From Oligoflexia bacterium (lineage in GTDB: Bacteria > Bdellovibrionota > Bacteriovoracia > Bacteriovoracales > Bacteriovoracaceae), in NCBI GenBank assembly GCA_015231955.1, contig JADGAN010000015.1, positions 1-64,000 on the forward strand: a DNA stretch of 64,000 bases, read 5' to 3'. Of the stretch, positions 24,789 through 33,385 are shown in pieces. A program made the translations under genes and the position numbers. Position 1 is the first letter of the stretch, and each line of letters begins with the position of its first letter. Below the pieces are notes generated by a model, which saw nothing but the letters and a program-made list of their open reading frames with translations, did no database searches and was not told the DNA's origin.

Positions 24789-26345
24789 ATGGTTGAAATT
24801 ATTATAGCGTCAATTGTATTTTTGTTAGTTGGAGCGGGTATTGGCTACGTTGTTCGTCAGCGCATGCTTATTGCCGAGGAGAAAGAGAAGCAGGAGAAAG
24901 GCAATAACATTATAGAGAAGGCAAAAAAAGAGGCGCAAGAGATTAAATACAATGCTCGTAAAGAGGCAAAACTCATTATCAAAGAAGAGCGAACCGAACT
25001 AGAAAAAGAGATTCGGTCGATGCAACAAAATTTAAAAAATCAAGAGCGAGAACTTTCGAAAAAAGAGGTTTTGTTAGAGCAAAAGAGCGAGGATAAAGAT
25101 AAAGAGATTGAGCGCATTCGTAGTAAAGAGGGGGAGATCGACTTAGAGAGAAAGCGCTTAAATGAAGAGGTCGCAAAGTTTAAGGGAAAGCAAACAGAGC
25201 TTTTAGAACAGCTGACAAAAATTAGTGGAATGACTAGAGAAGAGGCAAAGAATGAGATAAAAGAGGCGCTGATTCAGGAGGCGCGAGTCGACTCTGCAAA
25301 ACAGATTCGTAAAGTTGAGGAGGAGGCGCGCGAGGATGCAGAGAAAAAAGCGAAAAGAATTATTGGCATTGCAATCCAGCGCTTTGCTGGAGAGTATGTA
25401 TCCGAAGGCACCATCTCCACTGTGGAGTTGCCATCAGAGGATATTAAGGGGCGCTTGATTGGACGTGAGGGAAGAAACATTCGCGCCTTTGAGCAGATTT
25501 GTGGTGTAGATTTAATTATTGATGACACTCCTGAAGTGGTGGTCATCTCGTCCTTTAATGTGGTGAGAAGAGAGATTGCAAGACTTACTATCATGAAGTT
25601 GATCTCTGATGGAAGAATTCATCCCGCCAAGATTGAAGAGTTTTATGAGAAGTCGAAGTCGGAGTTTGATAACCGCTTGCGCGAATTAGGTGAGAAGGCG
25701 CAGATGGAGATTGGGGTTCACGGCATTCATCCAGAGATTTTAAAGTTGGTGGGGGCCCTCAATTGGAGAACCTCCTATACACAAAACCAATACCAGCATG
25801 CGCTGGAGTGTGCTTTCCTTTGTGGAAGTATGGCGGCAGAGCTGGGACTTAATGTCAAGCAAGCGAGGCGAGCGGCACTCCTTCACGACATTGGTAAGGT
25901 GATCGATGCCTCGGCAGAGTCGTCTCACGCTGTCGTTGGAGCAGAGTTTGCCAAAAGGTATGGTGAGTCTGCTGATATCGTGCATGCGATCCGTGCTCAC
26001 CATGAGGATGAGAAGCCCGAATCGATTCTTGCACATATTGTGGGTGCTGCCGATGCGCTTTCAGGAGCACGTCCTGGCGCACGCAAAGCTATGATGGAGT
26101 CGTATGTTTCTAGGCTTTCTGATATTGAAGGCATCGTGAATAGCTTTGATGGTGTCTCAAAAAGTTATGCTATCTCTGCGGGACGCGAAGTGCGCGTGCT
26201 AGTAGAGAGCGAGAAGGTTTCTGATGAGGAGACAATGGTGATGTCGAGAGAGATTGCTAAGAAGATTGAGAAAGAGATGACTTACCCTGGTTCGATTAAG
26301 GTGACTGTGATTCGCGAAACGCGCGCAGTTCACGTAGCGAAGTAG
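24789..26345 (+). CDS. rny: Ribonuclease Y
   Basis: A 518-residue membrane-bound endoribonuclease that initiates mRNA decay. It has an N-terminal transmembrane helix (about 3-22), a long Glu/Lys-rich coiled coil (about 30-185), a KH domain with GRLIGREGRNIRAFE, and an HD domain with LLHDIGKV and IRAHHEDEKPES. Length is standard (about 520). Followed 7 bp later by the CNNM/CorC-like gene, likely in one operon. Confidence 0.96.
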   Translation: MVEIIIASIVFLLVGAGIGYVVRQRMLIAEEKEKQEKGNNIIEKAKKEAQEIKYNARKEAKLIIKEERTELEKEIRSMQQNLKNQERELSKKEVLLEQKSEDKDKEIERIRSKEGEIDLERKRLNEEVAKFKGKQTELLEQLTKISGMTREEAKNEIKEALIQEARVDSAKQIRKVEEEAREDAEKKAKRIIGIAIQRFAGEYVSEGTISTVELPSEDIKGRLIGREGRNIRAFEQICGVDLIIDDTPEVVVISSFNVVRREIARLTIMKLISDGRIHPAKIEEFYEKSKSEFDNRLRELGEKAQMEIGVHGIHPEILKLVGALNWRTSYTQNQYQHALECAFLCGSMAAELGLNVKQARRAALLHDIGKVIDASAESSHAVVGAEFAKRYGESADIVHAIRAHHEDEKPESILAHIVGAADALSGARPGARKAMMESYVSRLSDIEGIVNSFDGVSKSYAISAGREVRVLVESEKVSDEETMVMSREIAKKIEKEMTYPGSIKVTVIRETRAVHVAK

Positions 26346-26351
26346 GCATCT

Positions 26352-27701
26352 ATGGGAGCAGAGGTTTCGTTATTTGAGTTTGTTGTTTTGATCACTGCTT
26401 TTATTTTTTCGGCCTTTTATTCGAGTTCAGAAGCGGTATTGATGTCGATTCCAGTCGAGAGGGTACGCCAACTCATTGAGGATGGCGGCCCCATGGGCAA
26501 GTCGCTACAGTTTGTGGCAAAACACTCCAATGCCATGCTAACGACGATTTTGATTGGAAACAATTTAGTCAATATCATCATTGCCAGTATGGCCACGCAG
26601 ATTGTGAGTCGCCATTTTGACAATGATGCTTTAAGCATCAGCGTCTTTATCTCCACTATTTTAATTCTCTTCTTTGGGGAGATTTTACCAAAGACCTTTG
26701 CACGTACACGCGCAGAGAAGTTGGTAGATGTGGTGGTGAAAATTTTACGTGTGAACTATTATCTTTTCTATCCCGCGGTGGTGCTCTCTTGTTGGCTTAT
26801 TCGCAAACTTTTAAGGAACAATTCGGAGCTAATCGGGCGTCTTGTGACCATGGATGATATTGAATTTTTAGTGAATCAGGCAGAGAAAGATAAGACGATC
26901 GATTCCAAGCAGCTTGACCTTTTAAGCTCCATCTTAGAGTTTCCGACGATTAAAGTGAAGGACATTATGATTCCTCGCCATCGGGTGCATACAATACCTG
27001 AGAGTTTAACTTTCGAGGAACTGATTAAAACGATTGCTATCTATAATCACAGTCGTTATCCCGTGTGTGAGGGCGATTTGGATAAGACGGTGGGTTTTCT
27101 TCACGTGAAGGATCTTTTGCGCTTAGATGTCGAGGCCAAGAAAAGCTTTGAGATGAAAAAGCACCTTAAAAACCCCTTCTTTGTCTATGAGCATATGAAG
27201 ATTCAAGTGGTCTTTGATCATATGAATCGCAAGAAAGTGCATCTGGCCTTGGTGAAGGATGAGAATGGGTTAGTCGTCGGGATTGTCACTTTGGAAGATA
27301 TCATCGAGGAGATTTTAGGGGAAATCCACGATGAGCACGATAAAACAGGTAGTGGTGATAGAGGGACAGATTCCAGTATTTCTATGGAGGGTGGAGTTGT
27401 TGTCGATGGAACCACCTCACTGCGTGATCTTTACAATGAGTATGATATTAAGATCCCACTAAATGATAACTATTCAACCTTGGCGGGATTTTTATTGGAT
27501 ATGCTTGGCAATAACTTTCCTAAAAAAGGGATGATGGTGTTTTGGGAAGGGCTCTCTTTTAAGATTGAAGACGTTCTCGATTTTGAAATAAAGCAGGTGC
27601 GAATTCACGATGTGGAAGGGGAGAAGCATCTTTTTTCTCACCGCCAAGGATCGCGCTCATCTGACAACAGTGGCGGAGAGAGTGGTTATGATGGTGAGTA
27701 A
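26352..27701 (+). CDS. CNNM-family protein with DUF21, CBS pair and CorC domain
   Basis: A 449-residue membrane protein. The DUF21 domain (about 1-185) has the motif AFYSSSEAVLMS and LIGNNLVNI, then GEILPKTFA. The CBS pair (about 195-330) starts at DIMIPRHRVHTIPE and ends GIVTLEDIIEEILGEIHDEHD. A CorC_HlyC domain (about 345-430) follows. The family takes part in Mg2+/Co2+ homeostasis; 'hemolysin' names are historical. Convergent with cheD, 3 bp apart. Confidence 0.9.
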   Translation: MGAEVSLFEFVVLITAFIFSAFYSSSEAVLMSIPVERVRQLIEDGGPMGKSLQFVAKHSNAMLTTILIGNNLVNIIIASMATQIVSRHFDNDALSISVFISTILILFFGEILPKTFARTRAEKLVDVVVKILRVNYYLFYPAVVLSCWLIRKLLRNNSELIGRLVTMDDIEFLVNQAEKDKTIDSKQLDLLSSILEFPTIKVKDIMIPRHRVHTIPESLTFEELIKTIAIYNHSRYPVCEGDLDKTVGFLHVKDLLRLDVEAKKSFEMKKHLKNPFFVYEHMKIQVVFDHMNRKKVHLALVKDENGLVVGIVTLEDIIEEILGEIHDEHDKTGSGDRGTDSSISMEGGVVVDGTTSLRDLYNEYDIKIPLNDNYSTLAGFLLDMLGNNFPKKGMMVFWEGLSFKIEDVLDFEIKQVRIHDVEGEKHLFSHRQGSRSSDNSGGESGYDGE

Positions 27702-27704
27702 CCT

Positions 27705-28190
27705 TTAAAATTGATAGAAAAGTGCCTCTTTGTCGTCACCTACTGAACAAAAAACTTTGCCACTATTAACCTCAAGAATCAGTTGTCGTCTTAAAAATCC
27801 ACCGAGAGATTTTTTTATAATAGTAAGCTTATTTTCAGAAAGTATTTTTAAAACGGAGCTAATGATATTGGTACAAAGAGAGTCATCATGGTCGTAAAGT
27901 ACATTGGCCCCACCAACAAGGCAGACGCGGACGTATTCTAGTGATTCACTTTGTTTATTCATGAGTTCGATTAAATAGAGAATAGCATCGTGGGCATAGC
28001 GGTGGTCTTTCTCTTCTCGATTGTTTGCATAAGGAAGCATGATATGTGCCATGCCGCCATAGCGCTTTTGTGTATCGTACATGATTACGGCCACGCAAGA
28101 GCCTAGCGGGCCAGAGACTAGCGTTTCATTGGGGTATCCAATGAGTACTTCACCAGTTTGTAAAGTTATATAGTTATTTTCCTTTTCCAT
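27705..28190 (-). CDS. cheD: Chemoreceptor glutamine deamidase CheD
   Basis: A 161-residue CheD protein, deamidating glutamines of chemoreceptors. The catalytic Cys32 (LGSCVAV) and His49 (GGMAHIMLP) keep the 17-residue spacing of the Thermotoga enzyme. Where that enzyme has Thr21, this one has Ser26. GGANVLYD and a later GGFLRRQLILEVNSG complete the family pattern. No other che gene is in the window. It lies 29 bp after the hybrid kinase gene and is probably co-transcribed with it. Confidence 0.88.
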   Translation of the reverse strand: MEKENNYITLQTGEVLIGYPNETLVSGPLGSCVAVIMYDTQKRYGGMAHIMLPYANNREEKDHRYAHDAILYLIELMNKQSESLEYVRVCLVGGANVLYDHDDSLCTNIISSVLKILSENKLTIIKKSLGGFLRRQLILEVNSGKVFCSVGDDKEALFYQF

Positions 28191-28219
28191 CCTAACATTA
28201 CCTTTTCAGAAGCGCTTGA

Positions 28220-30730
28220 TTAGTAAGGACAGGCTTCACAACATTGAGAGATAGTTTTATAGAGTTCTTTAAAAGTGAAGGGCTTTCTTAAAACACCATC
28301 GACAAGTTTAGAGTCGAGTGCTTGTTCAACCTGCATTCCACCTGCAATCACAATAATTTTTTCTCTGCGGCCGAATGCTTTTAGCTTTTTTATCAGCTCA
28401 TCTCCACCCATCGTGGGCATTTTCAGATCGGTAATAATAAAATTAAACGCCTGCTTTTTAATTTTTTCTAATGCAATCTCTCCATTTTCTGCCTCTTCTA
28501 CAATAAGTCCGATACTTCTTAGTTGAGGTTTAAGGATCTCTCTGATTTCCATCTCATCATCGACGATCAGCACATGACCAGTTATCTCTTTCGTTATGCT
28601 CTTGTTATGAGTATGCTGTTCTTGCAAGATAGTTGCATCGGCCCTAGCATAGATTTCCGGGACTTCAATGGTAAAAGTTGTGCCTACTCCTTCTAAGGAG
28701 TGGACGCTGACATCACCATGCATCTCTTTGATAATGGCCAAGCTGATTCCGAGTCCAAGTCCAGTGCCTTCTCCCAGTGGTTTAGTAGTAAAGAAGGGAT
28801 CAAAAATTCGCTCTTGAACCTCTTTAGGCATACCAACGCCGTTATCGCTAATTTTGATAATGCAATGGTGTTGATCCTCTCCCTTTAGTGTGCTGATAGA
28901 GATGGTTCCACCGTGTTTCTGCTTCTCTTGGTTTGCCTCTTTAATGGCATCTTTGGCATTTGAGAAGAGATTCATCAGCACTTGCTGGAATTTCCCAGAA
29001 TTTCCTCGGGTATAGAGTTCTTCTGCATTAAAATGGGTTGAAATAGTGATGCCATCTTGCAGGTAAAGCGCTTCAATCAGGCACAAAGACTCAGAGATGG
29101 TTTTATGAATGCTTAAGTATTCCATGCGCTCCATATCGCTTCTGGCAAAGGATCTTAGGCCATCCACAATTTTCTTAATCCGAAACAGGGCCTTATCAAC
29201 TTTGTCGAGGAGATCGCTCATATCTGGGTGATCTTTTTTATAGCGATCACCTAGAATTTCGAGGTACCCGTAAATGATAGAGAGGGGATTATTGATTTCA
29301 TGGCCAACACCTGCAGAGAGCTCTCCAATAGAGGCCATCTTTGATGCGATAAAAAGTTGTCGCTGTAGCTTTTGTCCCTCTTCCCTTTGCATGATATTGG
29401 ATAGTATTTCTCCTAAACGCATTGAGAACTCTTTTAGCCTTTTGAAATTTTCATAGCGTTTGATATCGGTTGGATTACACTGTTCCGTAGTTTCATCAAA
29501 GAAGATTTGCACCGTTCCCTTCTTCTCTCCCCCAATAAAGACCTTCTCTGAAATCATCACAGGTGTTTCGAGAAATTTGGGAGATTTGTAGTCTTTGTCT
29601 TGCAAAATAATCCTAGAGCAGGTGAGTGATGGTCTAGTCCAGTGTCGGTCAAGAGTGGTAACAGCTTCGTGGCAGATTCCTTCAATGGAGGAGACTCTTT
29701 TTGAGCTATTGGAAAGTTCATACATGCATGCACCATGGGCCGCTACCAGGGCGAGTGCACTATTGCTTTCTCGTAACTGTTGTTCCGAGGTCCGTAGCTG
29801 CTGATTAGATGCTCGAAGTTGTTGCTCTGAGGCCCGTAGTTGCTGATCGGTTGCGCGCAATTGTTGATTACTTGCATGCAACTGTTGCTCAGAGGCGCGC
29901 AATTGTTGATTAGCGGCCGTAAGCTCAGAGGTGCGCTCATAAACCATTTTCTCTAGCCACTCATTGCGCTTTTCAAACCAGTCGGCCATAAAATCAAGAG
30001 AGCTAGACAAATTACCAATCTCATCATTGCGCTTTAAATGCAGGCGTTGCGAGAGGTTACCATTGGCAATGGCATGAGCAAAGGAGATGACTTGTGCTAG
30101 AGGATTTAAGATGCGTTGTAAGAAAAGGATGCTTATAGCGAGTGCGACTAGTAATGCAGCGGCCAGAGCGATGCCCACAGAAGAGGTTTGACGGGCATGA
30201 AAATTTTTTGAGTCTTCAAGGAAAAGTGTGGCGTTTTGCTCTGCCAATGTGGCCAGGTATGCTGCTTGCTCTGCGAGCTGGGCCACATGCTTGGCCCCAA
30301 CAGTTTTGGTAATGGTGGCCGCCGCTTCGTTTTGGCCGGATCGTGTAAGAGCAATAACTTTAGCGCGAATAGGTCGCCATGCTAAGGTATTTTCATAGAG
30401 CTCTTTGATCAATTTTTCGTTTTTAAGATCCAACTTCATCATAGAATCAAGATTGCCTAGCAATGCCTGCTCATGGTGATTGACTTTGTCGACTGCTAGA
30501 TCAACTTCAGCAGGAGAACGAGAAAGCGCCACATCCTTCATGCTTCTATGCATAGAGACAAGACGAAAACGGATCTCTTTTGCATAACTATTAATCTGAA
30601 AAGGAGATTCATACATTTGAATTGCGAGCGACTGGATTTTTTTTGAGGTACAGATACCAATAGATCCTACTCCAGCAATGATCAATAAAAGGACAAAGGA
30701 ACCTAAAATGAAGATATTCCTAAGCTTCAT
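28220..30730 (-). CDS. Hybrid sensor histidine kinase with C-terminal receiver
   Basis: About 836 residues from ATG 30730 (GGAAG upstream); a frame from 30841 would add 37 residues with a second hydrophobic stretch and is less likely. Order: transmembrane helix, periplasmic four-helix sensor, second membrane helix, HAMP, a coiled coil made of seven-residue repeats of the QQLRASE/QQLRASN type, a GAF-like region, HisKA with GHEINNPLS, HATPase with NLFSNAKDA, DNGVGM and GTGLGLGI, and a receiver with Asp in ITDLKMP. It would sense an external signal. Followed by cheD. Confidence 0.9.
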   Translation of the reverse strand: MKLRNIFILGSFVLLLIIAGVGSIGICTSKKIQSLAIQMYESPFQINSYAKEIRFRLVSMHRSMKDVALSRSPAEVDLAVDKVNHHEQALLGNLDSMMKLDLKNEKLIKELYENTLAWRPIRAKVIALTRSGQNEAAATITKTVGAKHVAQLAEQAAYLATLAEQNATLFLEDSKNFHARQTSSVGIALAAALLVALAISILFLQRILNPLAQVISFAHAIANGNLSQRLHLKRNDEIGNLSSSLDFMADWFEKRNEWLEKMVYERTSELTAANQQLRASEQQLHASNQQLRATDQQLRASEQQLRASNQQLRTSEQQLRESNSALALVAAHGACMYELSNSSKRVSSIEGICHEAVTTLDRHWTRPSLTCSRIILQDKDYKSPKFLETPVMISEKVFIGGEKKGTVQIFFDETTEQCNPTDIKRYENFKRLKEFSMRLGEILSNIMQREEGQKLQRQLFIASKMASIGELSAGVGHEINNPLSIIYGYLEILGDRYKKDHPDMSDLLDKVDKALFRIKKIVDGLRSFARSDMERMEYLSIHKTISESLCLIEALYLQDGITISTHFNAEELYTRGNSGKFQQVLMNLFSNAKDAIKEANQEKQKHGGTISISTLKGEDQHHCIIKISDNGVGMPKEVQERIFDPFFTTKPLGEGTGLGLGISLAIIKEMHGDVSVHSLEGVGTTFTIEVPEIYARADATILQEQHTHNKSITKEITGHVLIVDDEMEIREILKPQLRSIGLIVEEAENGEIALEKIKKQAFNFIITDLKMPTMGGDELIKKLKAFGRREKIIVIAGGMQVEQALDSKLVDGVLRKPFTFKELYKTISQCCEACPY

Positions 30731-30963
30731 TCCCACACTCTTCCTGCTAATGTTTTTATTAATAAATAGAGAATAATATATTAATAGTACACTCAGGAAA
30801 AAGGTATTACTATCATGCATATTATGCATGATAAAGATCATAGTTTCTCTTGATTATCAGAAAGGGATTATTAAAAATTTTGCAAGCACTATTTTCTTTG
30901 ATAATTTAACTCTGACATAAAATCGAATTATCGAATTGGAATTGAATGATAAGGAGTTGGTCT

Positions 30964-32148
30964 GTGGAATCAAAACTAAAAATTCAATATATTGATGAGA
31001 ACTTAAAAAAGAATATTCCACCCTTCGATGCTAATCTTGGTTTTGGAAGGCACTTTTCGGATCATATTTTTTTAATGGAACATACTGATGGTCGTTGGCA
31101 AAATCCACGAATTGAACCTTACAAAAACATCTCCTTTCCACCATCGGCGATGACTTTCCATTATGGTCAGGGAATTTTTGAAGGGATGAAGGCCTACAAG
31201 CGTAATGGTGAACTCTTTCTCTTTCGTCCTCAGAAAAATTTAGAGCGCATGAACAACTCTGCTCGTAGAATGGTAATGCCAACCTTTGACAATGAAGAGG
31301 TACTAGAGGCCATTAAAACGTTAGTATGCTTGGAAAAAGATTGGATTCCTGATTTGAAGGGGTATGCCCTTTATATTCGCCCGACGATGATTGCAACAGA
31401 GCCTTGCCTCGGGGTAAGACCTTCAAACTCTTACTTGTTCTTTTGTATTGTTGGGCCTGTTGGCGCCTATTATCCGAAGGGGTTTAATCCTGTGGATATT
31501 TACGTTTGTGAAAAGTATGTGCGTGCAGTTCGTGGCGGAGTTGGTGAGGCCAAGGCCATGGGCAACTATGCCGCTTCTTTGTTGGCCCAGCGTGAAGGGC
31601 AAACTTATAATTGTAGTCAAGTGCTATGGCTTGATGGTGTTGAACGTCGCTACATCGAAGAGGTAGGGGCGATGAACATTTTTGTGCGCTTTAAAGATGA
31701 GTTGGCAACACCAGCACTCTTGGGATCGATTCTTCCTGGAGTGACAAGGGATAGTGTTTTGAAAATTGCTCGTGATTGGGGACTTACAGTCAATGAGCGA
31801 CAGATCTCCATTGATGAACTCATTGAAGGGGTGAAAAGTGGTAGCGTGCTAGAGGTTTTTGGTGTTGGCACTGCGGCCGTGATCTCTCCTGTTGGCCGTT
31901 TAGTTTATCAAGAGCAAAACTACACTGTTGGTGATGGAAAAACAGGTGAGTTATCGCAAAAATTATTTGATTACATCACTTCACTGCAAATTGGTTTAGA
32001 AAAAGATAAGTTTGGATTTGTCGAAAAGATCGATGAAGCAGCAATACTGGAGAAAATTTCTAAGTCACTCGGTGGCGTACTCCCTGCACATTTAAAAAAA
32101 AAAGAGTTAATTTTGAATCACAGTGAGCCTACTAGTCTTTTTCTGTAA
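30964..32148 (+). CDS. ilvE: Branched-chain amino acid aminotransferase
   Basis: A 394-residue class IV PLP aminotransferase, reversibly transferring the amino group of Leu, Ile or Val to 2-oxoglutarate. FHYGQGIFEGMKAYK, RPTMIAT, GGVGEAKAMGNYAASL (with the PLP lysine) and EEVGAMN are typical of the eukaryote-like, ~360-400-residue BCAT type. GTG 30964 is chosen because AAGGAG ends 7 bp upstream; the ATG at 30946 precedes that site. Divergent from the hybrid kinase. Confidence 0.93.
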   Translation: MESKLKIQYIDENLKKNIPPFDANLGFGRHFSDHIFLMEHTDGRWQNPRIEPYKNISFPPSAMTFHYGQGIFEGMKAYKRNGELFLFRPQKNLERMNNSARRMVMPTFDNEEVLEAIKTLVCLEKDWIPDLKGYALYIRPTMIATEPCLGVRPSNSYLFFCIVGPVGAYYPKGFNPVDIYVCEKYVRAVRGGVGEAKAMGNYAASLLAQREGQTYNCSQVLWLDGVERRYIEEVGAMNIFVRFKDELATPALLGSILPGVTRDSVLKIARDWGLTVNERQISIDELIEGVKSGSVLEVFGVGTAAVISPVGRLVYQEQNYTVGDGKTGELSQKLFDYITSLQIGLEKDKFGFVEKIDEAAILEKISKSLGGVLPAHLKKKELILNHSEPTSLFL

Positions 32149-32210
32149 ACAGGCCTTGCACAGCTTGTACGCCCTAGACCTAGGAAAATAAGACACACTT
32201 ATATCTCACC

Positions 32211-32235
32211 AAGGAAGAAGGTTATAATCTTCCTT
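32211..32235 (+). promoter_or_regulatory. Inverted repeat and -10 element immediately before a start codon
   Basis: AAGGAAGA (32211-32218) and TCTTCCTT (32228-32235) form a perfect 8-bp inverted repeat with a 9-nt loop, ending at the base before ATG 32236. TATAAT (32223-32228) lies 7 bp before the ATG, which would put a transcription start at the start codon. Both readings are possible. Confidence 0.4.
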
Positions 32236-33345
32236 ATGAAGACACCTCTAATAAGCTTACTATTTTTTGTTACTATTATAATCACCACTGATGCTAAGGC
32301 CATCATCCGCTTTGAGGATGCCACTTTTCCAGAGTTAGTCACTAGTGGCCGTCCCTTGGCGATGGGAAACGCTTTCATTTGCAAGGCCGATGATGCAAGT
32401 TCAGTTTTTTACAATCCTGCAGGATTAGGTTCAGTGCGACTTACCCACTTGCATTTGAATAACTTTCATTTGGAGGCCAATAAAAATCTTATTGATCTAA
32501 GCTCGGGTGGAAATGTTAGTTATATTGGAGAGAATATTAGTAAAGGATTTTCTTTTGAGGGAACCAGGCAGCTTTTGATTGTGAATCGAGGAAAGATGAC
32601 TCATGTGCGTGCTAATGCAGCTCCCAACTTGACGACAAGGTATATCAGTATTGGTTATCTCTACTCGCTACAAAAGCGAGCAACAATTGGCATTAAAGAG
32701 GATGCTTTGTATGAGTTTTCCTCAAGGCAAGACCATGGACCTTTTGCAGGAGTGACTCTTGCACTCTTTGGAGGGATTCTTAAGCTTGGTGCCTCGGGCG
32801 CCTATGTGAATCGCAAAGAGTTGTTGGCGGAACGTGAGCGGGAGACTCCCGTTGAAATTGAAGATGGTGAATATCAAAAAGGTGCCGCTTGGATTTCCAT
32901 GGTGGGAGCAAAGATGACTCTTCCTGTTGCATTGTTACCAACAGTGGCGGTGAATTCTCATAACACTTTTAATAGTGAATTTTCTCAAGGAAGTGATGCT
33001 GGTCGTCCGAGCAAGATTCGTCAAAGTGTGGATGTTGGATTATCTTTTACTCCACAGCTTGGGAAGTTTGTACGCTTGCATATAGAGGGTAATTTCAAAG
33101 ATGCTAATAATCGTTTTCCAGAGGTATCAGGGACAAGAAAGGCAATGGCCGGAATGGAGTTGGATCTTGGTCGTTTTTTATTTTTAAGGGCCGGCTATGG
33201 CGATGGTTTTGGTTCTGGAGGCATCGGTCTTAAAAGTCGAAAACTGGAATTTGATCTATCCACCTATGCGGTCGATACCACCAGCAATGAGTTTCGAGGT
33301 GAAGAGGATCGACGCTTCTCGATGACTGTCTCCGCAGGAATTTAG
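32236..33345 (+). CDS. Outer-membrane protein, PorV/FadL-like barrel
   Basis: A 369-residue protein with a signal peptide (about residues 1-21, ending near AKA). The mature N terminus has the FPELVTSGRPLAMGNAFICK region and DDASSVFYNPAGLGS, the 'A-SxFYNPAGL' signature of UPF0164/PorV and FadL-like barrels. The remainder alternates Gly- and aromatic-rich strands. It sits in the outer membrane, with unknown cargo. The start has no normally spaced Shine-Dalgarno. Confidence 0.72.
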   Translation: MKTPLISLLFFVTIIITTDAKAIIRFEDATFPELVTSGRPLAMGNAFICKADDASSVFYNPAGLGSVRLTHLHLNNFHLEANKNLIDLSSGGNVSYIGENISKGFSFEGTRQLLIVNRGKMTHVRANAAPNLTTRYISIGYLYSLQKRATIGIKEDALYEFSSRQDHGPFAGVTLALFGGILKLGASGAYVNRKELLAERERETPVEIEDGEYQKGAAWISMVGAKMTLPVALLPTVAVNSHNTFNSEFSQGSDAGRPSKIRQSVDVGLSFTPQLGKFVRLHIEGNFKDANNRFPEVSGTRKAMAGMELDLGRFLFLRAGYGDGFGSGGIGLKSRKLEFDLSTYAVDTTSNEFRGEEDRRFSMTVSAGI

Positions 33346-33385
33346 AATCTTTGACAACTCTAAGATGACAATGTAAAGACTGTGG

